This document shows positions 11,151-23,294 of a stretch of DNA of 64,000 nucleotides, piece by piece. Under the pieces are notes generated by a model. The model made no database searches, was not told where the DNA came from, and worked only from the letters and a program-made list of their open reading frames with translations. The stretch's first letter is position 1. Each line of letters begins with the position of its first letter. Source of the DNA: Bicyclus anynana. Lineage: Eukaryota > Arthropoda > Insecta > Lepidoptera > Nymphalidae. Both the position numbers and the translations under genes were made by a program. Where the stretch lies: positions 5,952,001-6,016,000 of the forward strand of contig NC_069095.1 of NCBI RefSeq assembly GCF_947172395.1. Reading direction: 5' to 3'.

Positions 11151-11757
11151 AAGTTATCTTTCCTTACCTTACTGCTTCCTTAGCTTTATTACCTTGTTAG
11201 CTTAAGCCGTTTCTGAAAGAACACTGTCTGAAAAATTTAATAAAAATAGCTAATAAAGAGCAGAGCAGCTGGAACATAGATGTTATTTTTCGCTTTTTAG
11301 TTTAGTCGGTACGTTTTATGTTTTTGAAGTCGGTTGTATTTTGAAACCACAGATAAACACTTTGATGATTCAAAAACAAATAACACTCATCCTGCGGTAA
11401 ATATAATATTTAATTTTTAAACCGAAATTTCAACCTCGTAAACCATATCATTTGGTATGAAAATAGCACCAGATAATAATGGTTACCGTATTTATTAATT
11501 AAGGCATAGTAATCGTATTTACCGTAATTAACGTGATTTGTGGCCAAGCTGCTTAACTGCTTTTAGCGCCGTTTAATAATTCCAGCAAGCACAGCTCCAT
11601 TAGCTTGTGGTCAATATTTAATCGGTAGAATTCTTGTTTCCGTTTGGAATATACTCATACAGTTGACGGTGTCTTGAGGCTTGATTTTAGTTATGTTTTG
11701 GTGAAATGCTTAATTTGACACGTTTGTAGTTTGTGAATATAAACACTTAAACAGTGT

Positions 11758-12146
11758 TGTTATCGCCGTTTAGTGTTGGAAATAGTAGTCTGAGACGGAT
11801 ATGACGTCGCACGATCTCGTGTTGGATGTTGGCTTCAGTGTGCTCGTGGCGTTCGAACCGTCCACATCTATTGTTGTGTAATTCTTTATGGGTTACTTGG
11901 AATAGGCGGGGAGAGTGACTTGAGTGTAAAAAGGGAGTGTTTGATATCAGTAAAAGGCGCCTTTAACCCTACACACATCGTTCACAAGTACGTGACTCCA
12001 CTCAAGATCATTCTCTGCCATTCTAGGGACTTATTTTGGTTACAGTTTGATTTGTTAATTAAGTTGTCCTGACCAGTGTTGTGAATCATAACCTTTGTTC
12101 GACATTAGTTTTCTTATATTTGTAATCACCTTTTGAGTCCTTTAAT
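11758..12146. repeat. Left LTR-like direct repeat
   Basis: 389 bp; clearly homologous to 12799-13180 with scattered substitutions and a few small indels, for example a short TGGATGT piece present only here. Confidence 0.75.
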
Positions 12147-12798
12147 ATCAGAAGTGCGATAAAGAACTTGTGCCCGAATAGTAAACGAAAATAACGACGT
12201 AATTTTAAACTACTCTAAATCCGGCCAATCGTTTTTCATTTCTTTGTTAAATTTAGTATGAGAGAACATTTTTCACAAAAGAGGGTAACAAATTAATTGA
12301 GTATAACATCGATGAGTTTTACATTACGGTATTGTTGAATTCGGGTGTAATTAGTGTGTGAATCGTGATTTCAAGTTTTAAGTATTGACGGTATTGACGG
12401 TATATACAGAAATTGTTTAGAAATTGTGCTCCACGGTGTTCTCGATAAAATTTTGCATTTTAATATTATGACAAGACGCGAAATGTTGCCGTATAGATGT
12501 TGTGTTAATAATTGCAACTTATAACTGTTTGAAATTTGTGAATTTTTGTTACCGGATTAAGTAACCCTACTGCCATTTTTCGATAAAAATGTGTCATACA
12601 CGACCTTACATACAATGGTGACTTGAGCTATAGGTACATAACCCTAGATACACGAGGCCCATACACACTCATTCGATTAAAAATGAGTCATACACGACCT
12701 TCAATAGTGGTTTGTACACGCTCAAGTTCTCAGTGTAAACGCAACTGCACCAGACACGAACGCGATCCAGGGACGGATGCGCCACCAGGATGGCCGAA

Positions 12799-13180
12799 TG
12801 TTATCGCCGTTTAGTGTTGGAAATAGTAGTCTGTGACGGATATGACGCCGCTCGATCTCGTGTTGGCTTCAGTGTGCTCGTGGCGTTCGAGCCGTCCACA
12901 TCTCTTGTTGTGTAATTCTTTATGGGTTACTTGGGATAGGCGGGGAGAGTGACTTGAGTGGAAAAGGGGAGTGTTTGTATACAGTCAAAGGATCCTTTAA
13001 CCCTACTCACATCGTTCACAAGTACGTGACTCCACTCAAGGTCATTCTCTGCCATTCTAGGATCTTATTTTGGTTACAGTTTGATTTATTAATTAAGTTG
13101 TCCTGACAAGTGTTGTGAATCATAACCTTTGTTCGACATTAGTTTTCTTATATTTGTAATCACCTTTTGAGTCCTATAAT
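12799..13180. repeat. Right LTR-like direct repeat
   Basis: 382 bp; second copy of 11758-12146. A truncated SINE-A begins within about 10 bp of its outer end. Confidence 0.75.
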
Positions 13181-13191
13181 AGTGTTTAAAG

Positions 13192-13342
13192 AAATTAAAT
13201 ATCACGTCTCACGGTTAAGGATAAATATCGTGAGGAAACCAGCATACCAGAGAGTTTTCTTAATTCTCTAGGTGTGTGAAGACTACCAATCCGCATTGGG
13301 CCAGCGTAGTGGACTAAGCCTCTTTCATTCTGAGAGCAGAGG
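13192..13342 (+). repeat. Truncated SINE-A
   Basis: Only the middle and 3' parts remain, with deletions; it starts just outside the right LTR-like repeat. Confidence 0.7.
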
Positions 13343-14365
13343 TGGAATTCACATGTGAATAATAAAAATTATATAGTTACTCTCTAAAAAATCACAAATT
13401 CGTGCGTCTACCCTCAAGATCCCCACCCTGTTTTAGTTCTATACATGATTTTAATTTTTAATTAGTTAAAGAGGAATACGTTGAAATTTTCTTGAAAATT
13501 ACCCGACAGTCATGAACAGCTAACTTTTTGACAAGTAGACCAATTTTCATGTAATTTACAATGTGAGGTATGCTTTCAACGTCTACTTACAAGGTATATG
13601 CCTATTTATTAAAATATTACATTTAAAATACATTTTAAGAAACAACATTTTGTATTGATGCTTTATCAAATAGCACCAGAGTATCTGTAAAGACAAAAGA
13701 GCCCAACCTCAATGAGCTTATCTCGTTTATTTTAAAAGTTCATAAAGTCAATTAGCCATCAACTTCATTATAAGATCAACCCCATAGTCAAATTGAATTG
13801 TAAGACAGTAAGTTATCAATAACTTAAATAAAATCGTGTAATAACCTTTATTGCTGTCGGGTAAAAATTTATGAATATTACATAGTATTGTATTTATTAT
13901 ATTGTAGGTAACATAAAGTATCCAATTGAAGGCATCTCTTAATCCCCGTGTAATATAAAACCGATGTGAAGCCAAATTCTTGCGTCCAATATGTTTTACT
14001 AGACCTTCTCTTAATCAATAAGAGCCTGAAGTGATCCTTGAAGTCTTTATTGATTACAAGGTAAAATGAATTAATAGTGTTTTTTTTAATAATAATTAAT
14101 CCATTTCATTTAATTAATCTAATTTACTAATTTACTATTAACATTATAAAGAGGTAAACTTTGTGGTATCGTGTAATGCAGATTACTTTATTTTCAAATC
14201 TGGATCTTTGGATTTATTGAACCGATTCTGAAAATTCTTTTACCATTTTAGAATTTTAACTATCGTGAGTGTTGTGTTATTCATATTAATTTATTACGAA
14301 ACAAATCAGCTAAGATTCACGTGATACAACGTCGTGAGTATACCCGACTAGTTTTGAATCCATAC
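13343..14365. other. No gene recognised
   Basis: Low-complexity AT-rich DNA; open frames are short and lack any motif. Confidence 0.5.
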
Positions 14366-14451
14366 GGGGCCCTTAGTCATGAGCCGGTTCTTGCAACGCG
14401 GCACGATCCAAACTGCCGCGTTGCAAGAAACAGCTCTTAATTATGGGCCCC
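14366..14451. repeat. Long hairpin (inverted repeat)
   Basis: GGGGCCCTTAGTCATGAGC..TTCTTGCAACGCGGCA, a 10-nt loop, then TGCCGCGTTGCAAGAA..GGGCCCC. The inner 16 bp pair perfectly; the outer arm has a few mismatches. Probably a tiny MITE. Confidence 0.75.
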
Positions 14452-14737
14452 ATCTGACAGGGACATACGTATTTTTCGTATTAATCTCGTAATTTGTCTC
14501 TCTAAAAATTGATAGTGTACAAAGCAATGTGCAACCATTGTGTTTACCTTTGTGTAAAAGTTAAAGCGTCGATATTTTTAATCAATATGACACGTTTTAA
14601 TTATTTCATACCGTGCTCTCATCGCGGACGTGACGTTATTCGGAGCGCCTCCGCTGACCTAGTTTAACGGCGCCTATTATTAAAAAAATACCTTGACTTT
14701 ATAGAGGGTTAAATTAAAAAATACATTTCTCACTGAC

Positions 14738-14921
14738 ATGGCGACCCCGCACTACAAAGCGTAGTGTTGGTCGACCCACCAGGTGGATAGACGACATCAA
14801 GCGAGCGAGTCGCAGGGATTCGCTGGATGCAGGCGGCTCAGGATCATGATGTTTGAAAGTCGCTACAAAAGGCCTATGTCTTGCAGTGGACGTCCATCGG
14901 CTGATGATGATGATGACTGAC
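14738..14921 (+). repeat. RTE-type LINE 3' fragment
   Basis: Contains the typical GGCGACCCCGCA, GGTGGATAGACGACATCAAG, GGATGCAGGCGGCTCA and CAGTGGACGTCCATCGGCTG string and ends in (GAT)n. Same family as 57434-57810. Confidence 0.75.
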
Positions 14922-14937
14922 ATGCAGATCCTATAGT

Positions 14938-15010
14938 AAACTAGCGGGCTCCTGCTACTTTATCCGCGTAGAAAGAAAAAAAGTGTTATTACCAAAGCAC
15001 CATAGAGCAA
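14938..15010 (+). repeat. Short 5' fragment of a 'ctagcggacgcc'-like repeat
   Basis: AAACTAGCGGGCTCCTGCTA..TTATCCGCGTAG only. Confidence 0.4.
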
Positions 15011-15495
15011 AGCAACCTATACAGATAAAATAAACACTATTGCGGACTTTTTAGGGACTTTTAAAGAGGTTTAATATCGCATAACTTAAAAATAATTAAA
15101 TCGAGACAAATAAATAGATTTGGATTAATATGAACAGAATTTTCGACCGTGGATTTCATTGTATGTAAGCTATGTTCAGATAAAACCGAAAACATTCAGG
15201 AATTTAACATTCACGGGCTAAAAGCTAACCGAGGTAGAAAACGGACGTACATGGACGAATTTTTATGGGACTTTTTTGTTTAACATAAACTGCGTATTGA
15301 AAATCGATAAAGCGAGCCATTAACACTTTTCAAGCATTGCGAAGCGAAGGACAAAGCGAACTTTAGTATTTGAATTTGTGACTAATACTTTTTAACAATT
15401 ACTAATTACTTACTGTTACTTATAACACGCGTTACTTATGTTTATAAGTGATTGTTTGTGATTGCCACGGAGGCCGACAAATTGAAATCAATATA

Positions 15496-15819
15496 TCGCC
15501 CCCCGTGGCGCAGTGGTATGCGCGGTGGATTTACAAGACGGAGGTCCTGGGTTCGATCTTCGGCTGGGCCGATTGAGGTTTTCTTAATTGATCCAGGTCT
15601 AGCTGGTGGGAGGCTTCGGCCGTGGCTAGTTACCACCCTACCGGCAAAGACGTACCGCCAAGCGATTTAGCCTTCCGATACGATGCCGTGTAGAAACCAA
15701 AAGGAGTGTGGATTTTCATCCTCCTCCTAACAAGTTAGCCCGCTTCCATCTTAGATTGCATCATCACTTACCATCAGGTGAGATTGTAGTCAAGGGCTAA
15801 CTTGTAAAAGAATAAAAAA
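15496..15819 (+). repeat. SINE-B copy
   Basis: Full length. It is preceded at 15468-15495 by a stray GCCACGGAGGCCGACAAATT, the end of another SINE-B. Confidence 0.87.
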
Positions 15820-15908
15820 ATAATAATAATAATTATACATGACATTCTAAGACTGTTAAATAGAATTCAGAGATTGTTAACTTTTTCTTTCATTTTAAAG
15901 TTTTTGAC

Positions 15909-16217
15909 AATCATCATCATTATCAACCCATATACGGCTCACTGCTGAGCTCGAGTCTCCTCCCAGAATGAGAGGGGTTAGGCCATTAGTCCACCACGCT
16001 GGCCCAATGCGGATTGGCAGACTTCACACACGCAGAGAATTAAGAAAATTCTCCGATGTGCAGGTTTCCTCAGGTTTTTTTTCCTTCACCGTTTGAGACA
16101 CGTGATATTTAATTTCTTAAAATGCACACAACTAAAAAGTTGGAGGTGCATTCCCTGGACCGGATTCGCACCCACACCCTCCGGAACCGGAGGCAGAGGT
16201 CATATCCACTGGGCAAT
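15909..16217 (-). repeat. SINE-A copy
   Basis: Near full length; the B-box region reads GGATTCGCACCC, so it is slightly decayed. Confidence 0.87.
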
Positions 16218-16219
16218 CC

Positions 16220-17640
16220 TCTGTCTCAATTTTGACAATAGACACCTGATAACTAAATACCGCATGTAGACATATATTAGCATAGATATAGATTAGTGTA
16301 CTTACCCAGTGTGTTTTGTGTTATTATAGCGTAGTTCTATAATTATCGATATCGATAGCCCCTATCCGGTAATGTGCGTAAAGCCCAACAAAGTAAAGTT
16401 AAGCCGGATTCCTGTGGTGAGCAAGAGGGTATTATGTCGACCTTCCTGTAATTAATGACAACTTGACCCGCCTCGTTTCCTTGTCCACCATAGAGTTATT
16501 CTCGCGTATGTTATCGTCACTCGCTTTATGAAGTGGATTAGTGGGTTTTTGTTGCTCAAATTAATAGCCACTATTTAAGTGATAGTTACTATGAACCATG
16601 ATATACATCCAGGCTGATTTTCACTAATTTGTTCTTTATTACAACTTATTAAAATAAACATCAAAACAACTGACCACCGCATTTTTGTATTCCCTAAAGC
16701 CTGTTGTTAATAAATATTATTATAAAAATAAAAAAAAAAAACCGACTGCTCAAGCGTAATGAACTGAAAAGAGATAAACAATTATTACGATATCTATTAT
16801 AAAATTCTAATTAAAAACTATTAGAATATTCTTTTTTTATTTTTTAGATTAATAACCTTTAGTGTATTTCAGGACTATCAGATTTGGACAACATTTGTAC
16901 ACTACCAATACCGACTTATAATAAGTAGTAGTTTTTGGTTGGTCGACTACAAACCGTTCTACCCAAAAATATATCTACTATTTCTGTGAAATATTTTACG
17001 TATCCACGGTTTTATTTATTTAGACCTATTAAAGAACACTATGAGTGAAAAAATTCACTCTCGCACTCATTTTGGGGAGGTACCCTATGTGTAGAAGTAT
17101 GGATTGTATTAAAATTATATTTTTATTATTATTTACGGTACATTCCATAATGAGGTTTTCGTACAAAGGCTTTGCACGTCTTCGTAAATTTAAATAAATT
17201 CAACGAAAATATTACATTTATAAGCTTTTTGATATAAGGCACACATAATGGCTTCCTGGGGATGTAGCGAGAGATACTAGCGTGAGTCTTGTGTAAAATA
17301 TATTCAGAGGAACCAAATAAGGAGAACGTTGTGGCTGAGTAGGAAAAACACAATATACCATTTGCACTGGGTACACATTCAAAACACAAAAAAATAATAG
17401 ATTATTATGACTTAAGCCAGTGGCGTAGTAAAATATAGGCAAGGGGGCAATTGCACCAAGCGGTATACAAAAAAATATGGCGGCGTCAAGCGTCACAATT
17501 TTTACAATTTAAATCCAATTATTCCAATAAATCTTTTGATGTACGTCTATAATAGAAATCATTCGATAAAATCTACACAAAATTATGTCTCACTATAAGT
17601 CTATAGTAATTTTGAGGTTGTTCGGTTGGCCATATTATAT
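16220..17640. other. No gene recognised
   Basis: Includes a MITE-arm-like stretch at about 16612-16710 (CTTTATTACAACTTATTAAA). The minus strand has a strong donor-like GGTAAGT near 16315, but no coding exon could be tied to it. Confidence 0.45.
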
Positions 17641-17644
17641 TATA

Positions 17645-17845
17645 CTAGCGGACGCCCGCGACTGCGCCGCGTAGAATTCCGTTTTTCAAAAAACCCTCGG
17701 GAACCATAGATTTTTCCGGGATGAAAAGTAGCATATGTGTTAATCCAGAGTAAAATATATTTCTAATCCGAATTTCAGCCACATCGCTTCAATAGTAGCG
17801 GCGTTCAAGAGTAATAAACATCTACACAAACTTATATATAAATAT
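17645..17845 (+). repeat. 'ctagcggacgcc' family repeat, second subfamily
   Basis: CTAGCGGACGCCCGCGACTG, ATTTTTCCGGGATGAAAAGT, AATTTCAGCCACATCGCTTC. Confidence 0.7.
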
Positions 17846-18036
17846 ATTTTAAAATAACGTTTATAATATTAACAGAATTCCCATAGTTGAGTTCTACAGA
17901 AAAATATGTTTATTTTTATGTCAATTTATTAGGTATATCTCAAATATCCAAAAAAATGGAGAGCTATAAAAAATCAGAGTTTTAAAACACAATACATACA
18001 CAGCAACACACACACACTCACACACACAGCAACCAC

Positions 18037-18272
18037 AGGGGTGTAACTACCACCGTATCAAAGATACGGGGCCCCAAAACTACAGGGCCCTCTTACATGT
18101 AAAAGCTAAAATAAGTTAAACGTAATCCACAATCTCCTTTGGTTTGATGAACCTATGAACTCCCGTATATTCATATAGATTCTTCAAACATCAAGAAATC
18201 TTCCCATAATATTGGACCCCCCAACTAATAATGATACAGGGCCCTCCAAGGCACGCTACGCCACTGACTAAC
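18037..18272. repeat. Possible MITE (GGGGCCCC / GCTACGCCACTG type)
   Basis: A stretch from CAGGGGTGTAACTACC to GGCACGCTACGCCACTG with internal ACGGGGCCCCAAAAC and ACAGGGCCCTC. The ends are only loosely inverted. Confidence 0.3.
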
Positions 18273-18654
18273 CATTGTCTGAAATATAACACAAGCAAAT
18301 TCGTTGCGGAATGTGTAGGCACTGCGTCATACAAAGCAAAACTTTATAATTGTGGTATTTGAAACGACTCGGAAACCCTTCGCCTAACTTTCATAATGTC
18401 ATTCGTATTTGTGTATCATCTTATAATTATAAGTTTATTGTAACTTTTTTTTAATCTACATTTAGGTATTACTAATAACAAAAAGTAATAGGTAGTCGAT
18501 CTTAGTCTTCCAAAATAGTGTTAGTCTGATTTGAATATTTTTTTAGGGTACTATTATATCGTTTTAGACCGGAATCCTAATAGAAATAAGACAGTTGATC
18601 TACCTAGATCAACATTGGGTATTTTAGGTTAGGTAAGGTGTAAATCACTCTAGG

Positions 18655-18920
18655 CCCAGCTAACCTATTCACTATTTTGGTCTTTATTATCAACCTATTA
18701 AAATAAACAACAATACAATTGACAAAATGTCATCTACATACTTATCATATCCCTGGTGGATATCATAAAGTATGTAGATGACATTAATTAAGTATGTAGA
18801 TTATTAATTAATTAATTAAGCACCGGATGACATTTGTATTTTGTATCATAGTATGTAGATTTATTTGTTGTTTATTTTAACAGGCTGATAATAAAGACCG
18901 AAATAGGAAATATGCCAACA
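18655..18920. mobile_element. MITE with CTTTATTATCA terminal inverted repeats
   Basis: TATTTTGGTCTTTATTATCA near the left end and TGATAATAAAGACCGAAATA near the right are complements, and the inside is itself partly palindromic (AAGTATGTAGATGACATT and ATGTCATCTACATACTT). AT-rich, no ORF. Confidence 0.65.
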
Positions 18921-19770
18921 GGAGTATAATAATAATAATTTTTTATTACAACTGAATGACATGTGTCATTAAACTACTATGTGACAATAAATACTAACTG
19001 CTTGTAAATAAGTAACCACGTTACAAAAAATATATATTCCAATAAAGTCAAAAAAACAGTTCTATTCTAGTTTAATTATTAAAAATATATCGTAAATACA
19101 TTATATAACAACAAAAAATACGTCAAAAAAATATATTCTGAATACAAAAAAAAAGTTTCAGTAAAAAATAAAATATTAAAGATACTCCGTATTTTTTTCT
19201 TCTAACAAAATATTTATTTGGATCTTTCCCGAAACCTTGAAAATGGAAAATTTTATGCCAGATTTTCTGGAAGTATTGTTCAGAGTTGCAAGTCGCAACT
19301 GAAAATAGGAAACGTTGTTTCCTCCCCGCTGCTAATCTCGTATTTCTGCTCGCAATAATAATTATCTCGAGGTTGATGATCCTTATAATTCTTGCCGGCA
19401 AAAACATAAAAATGCTTTCGCTTGCTAATTAATAAAAAAAATATTTTTCCGTACTTTCCTTACTCAATTATTTGTAAAGAAATCGAAAGTATCGTAGTAG
19501 CGAAATCATTTGTTTTTGAAATCTTATTTGTATAGCATAATTACTTAGTTATCATCAATATTATTATTAGGTGGGGAGCCAAAAAGAGGATTTTTGGATT
19601 TACTCAAGCTTGATTCCTTGTAGGTATGTTGTTGAGTACCTCCATCAAGTGAATACTTGGTGGTACGTTTAGTGCAACCAAAAAAAAACAGGAATATTTA
19701 ACCAGCACGTCAAGAAGCAGATAAAGTACAATGTAATGCTTAAATGTACTATCGACATAAGTATACTTTA

Positions 19771-20261
19771 GGGATGATGACAGTTTTAAAATTGTATATA
19801 AATTAGAAGAATGCTAATACGAGTAGTAAATCAATTTTATAAAAGTAAAAGAATATCTGCGATCATTATTTTCGTAGCTACAGGGATTTAAGAGGTCAGA
19901 TTTGCGGCACTTCACGATCCCTGAAAAACGCCCCATACAAAATGATACGAATTAATGACGTTGTTGATTCGCTGATCGTTAGATTTGTATGGGCGTTCAA
20001 TCAAAATTACAAATACCTTTGTTATTTGTGCGTTTATGTTATATAGTTCATATATTGAAAAATGTCACGTTTAATGTGAGGATGTACGAATTTTCATTTA
20101 ATTACGATAAAAGAATTTTAGTCGATTTTGAAATTTTATAATCTTATTTATTTTGCAAACATCCAGATAATCTTTGTTTTTACATAATAATTAGTTAATA
20201 TTGACCTTATTTACCCGAATGTCTCATAAAAATCAGTATATTCAAACCTAGTCATCATCCC
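19771..20261 (+). mobile_element. MITE of about 490 bp with GGGATGATGAC termini, copy 1
   Basis: The termini GGGATGATGAC and GTCATCATCCC are perfect 11-bp inverted repeats. The body is clearly homologous over its whole length to 24111-24610. Non-coding. Confidence 0.8.
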
Positions 20262-20518
20262 CGTTGAACTAACAATATTAAAAAAAAAAACAACAACCCT
20301 TGCTTTCAATAACGTCTTAAAGGACAATAACAATAGGTACTCGTATAGGGATCTGCTTAACAAAATCGGTACCTACCTTTTCAAGTGGGTTTTATTTGGT
20401 ATCTCTTTATTATTTGAATAAATCGTCCTTTCCTAACAATTGACAATTGTACCTACTGTTCTTCGAATTTAGGCAGCTGAATATTTTAATGTTGTAAGGT
20501 CCCGGGCACTAGGTTCTC

Positions 20519-21227
20519 GTACTCGTAGTGAGAGATTTAAATGATGAAATTGATGAAATGACATGCAAAGGATTGTAAATATCTGTTAATCACGAGTCTC
20601 CTCACAGAATGAGAGGGATTAGGCCAATAGTCCTACTCACCACGCATAACGCTGGCCCAATGCGGATTGGCAGACTTCACACACGCAGAGAATTAAGAAA
20701 ATTTTCTGGTATGCAGGTTTCCTCACGATGTTTTCCTTCACCGTTTGAGACACGTGATATTTAATTTCTTAAAATGCATACAACTGAAAAGTTGGAGGTG
20801 CATGCCCCGGACCGGATTCGAACCTACGCCCTCCAGAATCGGAGGCAGAGGTCACATCCACTGGGCTATCATACTCGTAGTGAGAGATTTTAATGATGAA
20901 ATTGATGAAATGACATGCAAAGGATTGTAAATATCAATTCTCTCAATATTCATCATTTGCAAACCATTTTTGGCTCACTGTTAATCACGAGCCTCCTCTC
21001 AGAATGAGAGGAGTTAGGCCAATAGTCCAATAGTCCACCACACCACGCATAACGCTGGCCCAATGCGGATTGGCAGACTTCGCACACGTATATAATTAAC
21101 AAAATTGTAAGGTATGCAGATTCCCTCACGATGCTTTTCTTCAACGTTTGAGACACGTGATATTTAATTTCAGAAAATGCACATAGCTGAAAAGTTGGAG
21201 GTGCATGCCCCAGACCGGATGCGATAC
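20519..21227 (-). repeat. Two SINE-A copies inside a local tandem duplication
   Basis: A 62-65 bp non-SINE sequence (ACTCGTAGTGAGAGATTT..GGATTGTAAATATC) occurs at 20519-20583 and again at 20875-20938, each followed by a SINE-A (20584-20871 and about 20951-21227). Both SINE copies share the private variants TGTTAATCACGAG and CACGCATAACGCTGG, so the whole unit of about 355 bp was duplicated; about 46 bp are missing at the start of the first. Confidence 0.75.
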
Positions 21228-21234
21228 TAAGTTT

Positions 21235-21487
21235 GCGAGAGGGGTTGAGCCAATAGTCCACCACGCTGGCCCAATGCGGATTGGCAGACTTCACACACGC
21301 AGAGAATTAAGAAAATTCTCTGGTATGGTGGTTTCCTCACGGTGCTTTTCCTCAACGTTTGAGACACATGATATTTAATTTCTTAAAATGCACACAAGTG
21401 AAAAGTTGGAGGTGCATGCCCCGGACTGGATTCGAACCCACGCCTTCCGGAATCGGAAGCAAAGGTCTTATCCACTGGGCTATCAAT
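21235..21487 (-). repeat. SINE-A copy, third in the array
   Basis: It lacks the private variants of its two neighbours, so it is an independent insertion or the end of another copy. Confidence 0.8.
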
Positions 21488-21836
21488 ATTACTCAGTCAT
21501 AAATATCTCTTTTTCAGCCTCGAAAGTAATGAGAATGGGAATTAAAAACTAGGTATTTTTACTCTACACAGCATCCTGTATCACCGTCACGTACTAACGC
21601 CATCTAGTTCACTAGTAAGAAAATATTTCAAAAGAAGATGGCGGTAAGAGGTTAGATGAGATTCTCGCAAAATAGTTCTCTTTTATAACACCGGCAATAT
21701 AGAGCTTTTCAGTTTTCTTCACAGATGACTCTTTTTCCGAAAGCTTTTCGATGTTGTACTAAGTAGGTATCGCAGTTAAATATTGTGTGAAGGTAGTTAC
21801 GAGTATCTTGTTTTTTAACTTTAAATACTTCTAAAC

Positions 21837-22118
21837 CTTTTTTATTATCTACAGGTTAGCCCTTGACTACAATCTCACCTTATAGTAAGTGATAATGCAA
21901 TCTAAGATGGAAGCGGGCCAACTAGTTAGGGGGAGGATGAAAATCTACCCCTTTCGGTTTCTACTCGACATCGTACCGGAACACTAAATCGCTTGACGGT
22001 ACGTCTTAGCCGATTGGGTCGTAACTAGCCACGGCCGAAGCCTCCCACCAGCCGACGTAGACCAATTAAGAAAACCTCAATCATTCTAGCCGGGATCGAA
22101 GTCAGGACCTCCGTCTCC
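21837..22118 (-). repeat. SINE-B copy, head truncated
   Basis: Ends at the GGACCTCCGTCTCC part of the head. Confidence 0.82.
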
Positions 22119-22335
22119 TATTTATAAGTTGTATACCTACCTCTGTATACAAGACCATTAACTCAATGCCGTCGTTGGTCCAATGGTTACCTTCTAAACT
22201 ACTTTATGTACAAATACGAGTTGATATACTAAACCACAAAAAGTACAACTATATGGTATTACCGGCAGGTTTAGAATAGCATAAAATTTACTTACTAATC
22301 CAGCCTAATATATTATCGTCGTCGTCGTCGTCGTC

Positions 22336-22636
22336 ATCAACCCATATTCGGCTCACTGCTGAGCTCGAGTCTCCTCTCAGAATGAGAGGGGTTAGGCCAA
22401 TAGTCCACCACGCTGGCCCAATGCGGATTGGCAGACTTCACACACGCAGAGAATGAAGATAATTCTCTGGTATGCAGGTTTCCTCACGATGTTTTCCTTC
22501 ACCGATTGAGACACGTGATATTTAATTTCTTAAAATGCACACAACTGAAAAGTTGGAGGTGCATGCCCGGGACCGGATTCGAACCCACACCCTCCGGAAT
22601 CGGAGGCAGAGGTCATATCCACTAGGCTATCACTGC
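22336..22636 (-). repeat. SINE-A copy with (GTC)n at its tail
   Basis: Full length. The tail microsatellite (GTC)n at about 22316-22335 continues the SINE 3' end. Confidence 0.88.
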
Positions 22637-22639
22637 TAA

Positions 22640-23294
22640 TATATTACCTATTAATTAATTCGTTAAAAAAGAATCATCGTTTCATCAACATTTTAGTTAA
22701 ATATGTAGGTGCTGTCAGACAAAAAACCTCTTATTGGGGAATGTATAAACCTGCTATTTATTTACGAAAACTATCGAGCGCATTTTTTGCAGAATAAACT
22801 AAATTAAATGAATTTTTATAAAAAATAATTGAAACTGATTACAAATTACATCAGCGTCAGGTTTTTAAAATACCCATTAAATGAATACAATTACAATTTA
22901 TGAAACACAAATACAAAATACATATTTGTATTTAACTACAAGTAGGTAATTCTAATGCCCAATTCTGATTATCGATTTGATGCTTAATAACAGTGTGTAA
23001 TAAACTCTACCTCAGTATTTCAACTGTTGATATTTGCAGCGATAATTCAGAAGCATTAATGAAAATTAGTGGTTAGGCTATTTCTAGCCAATGCATTCGC
23101 ACCGCCAACTACTAGGCTATGACACAATTAGGTTTAGAACAACTATAGAGTAGCTCCGAAAATAATATCATTGCTAACACTAACACACCAATTCGATATG
23201 ATCCACTTAATGGGCGTGAAAATATGATTACATTAAGGAAAGCATGTGAGAAGACGTGAAAATATCAGGCTAATTAAAAAAAAAGTGATTTATA
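22640..23294. other. Upstream region of receptor A
   Basis: AT-rich; it should hold the promoter and 5' UTR of receptor A. I see no clear TATA box or initiator that I would call. Confidence 0.4.

Larger units (their letters stand above)
11758..13180. mobile_element. Non-coding LTR-bounded retroelement (TRIM/LARD-like) with 5-bp target duplication
   Basis: Two direct repeats of about 385 bp (11758-12146 and 12799-13180), both starting TGTTATCGCCG, bracket a 652-bp interior without a convincing ORF. AGTGT occurs just before the first repeat (11753-11757) and just after the second (13181-13185), as expected for a 5-bp integrase duplication. The repeats end ..TAAT rather than ..CA, and the segment after the first (ATCAGAAGTGCGATAAAG) lacks the TGG of a standard primer-binding site. 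The element is thus degenerate or atypical; a plain tandem duplication is the alternative. Confidence 0.65.

Noticed and set aside
16300..16330. Possible first exon of receptor C ending at a GGTAAGT donor
   Set aside because: The minus-strand sequence before the donor has no ATG-led signal peptide; the frames hit stops.
20519..20938. Target-site duplication of about 65 bp around a SINE
   Set aside because: Too long for target-primed insertion, and the two neighbouring SINEs share private variants, so a tandem duplication explains it better.
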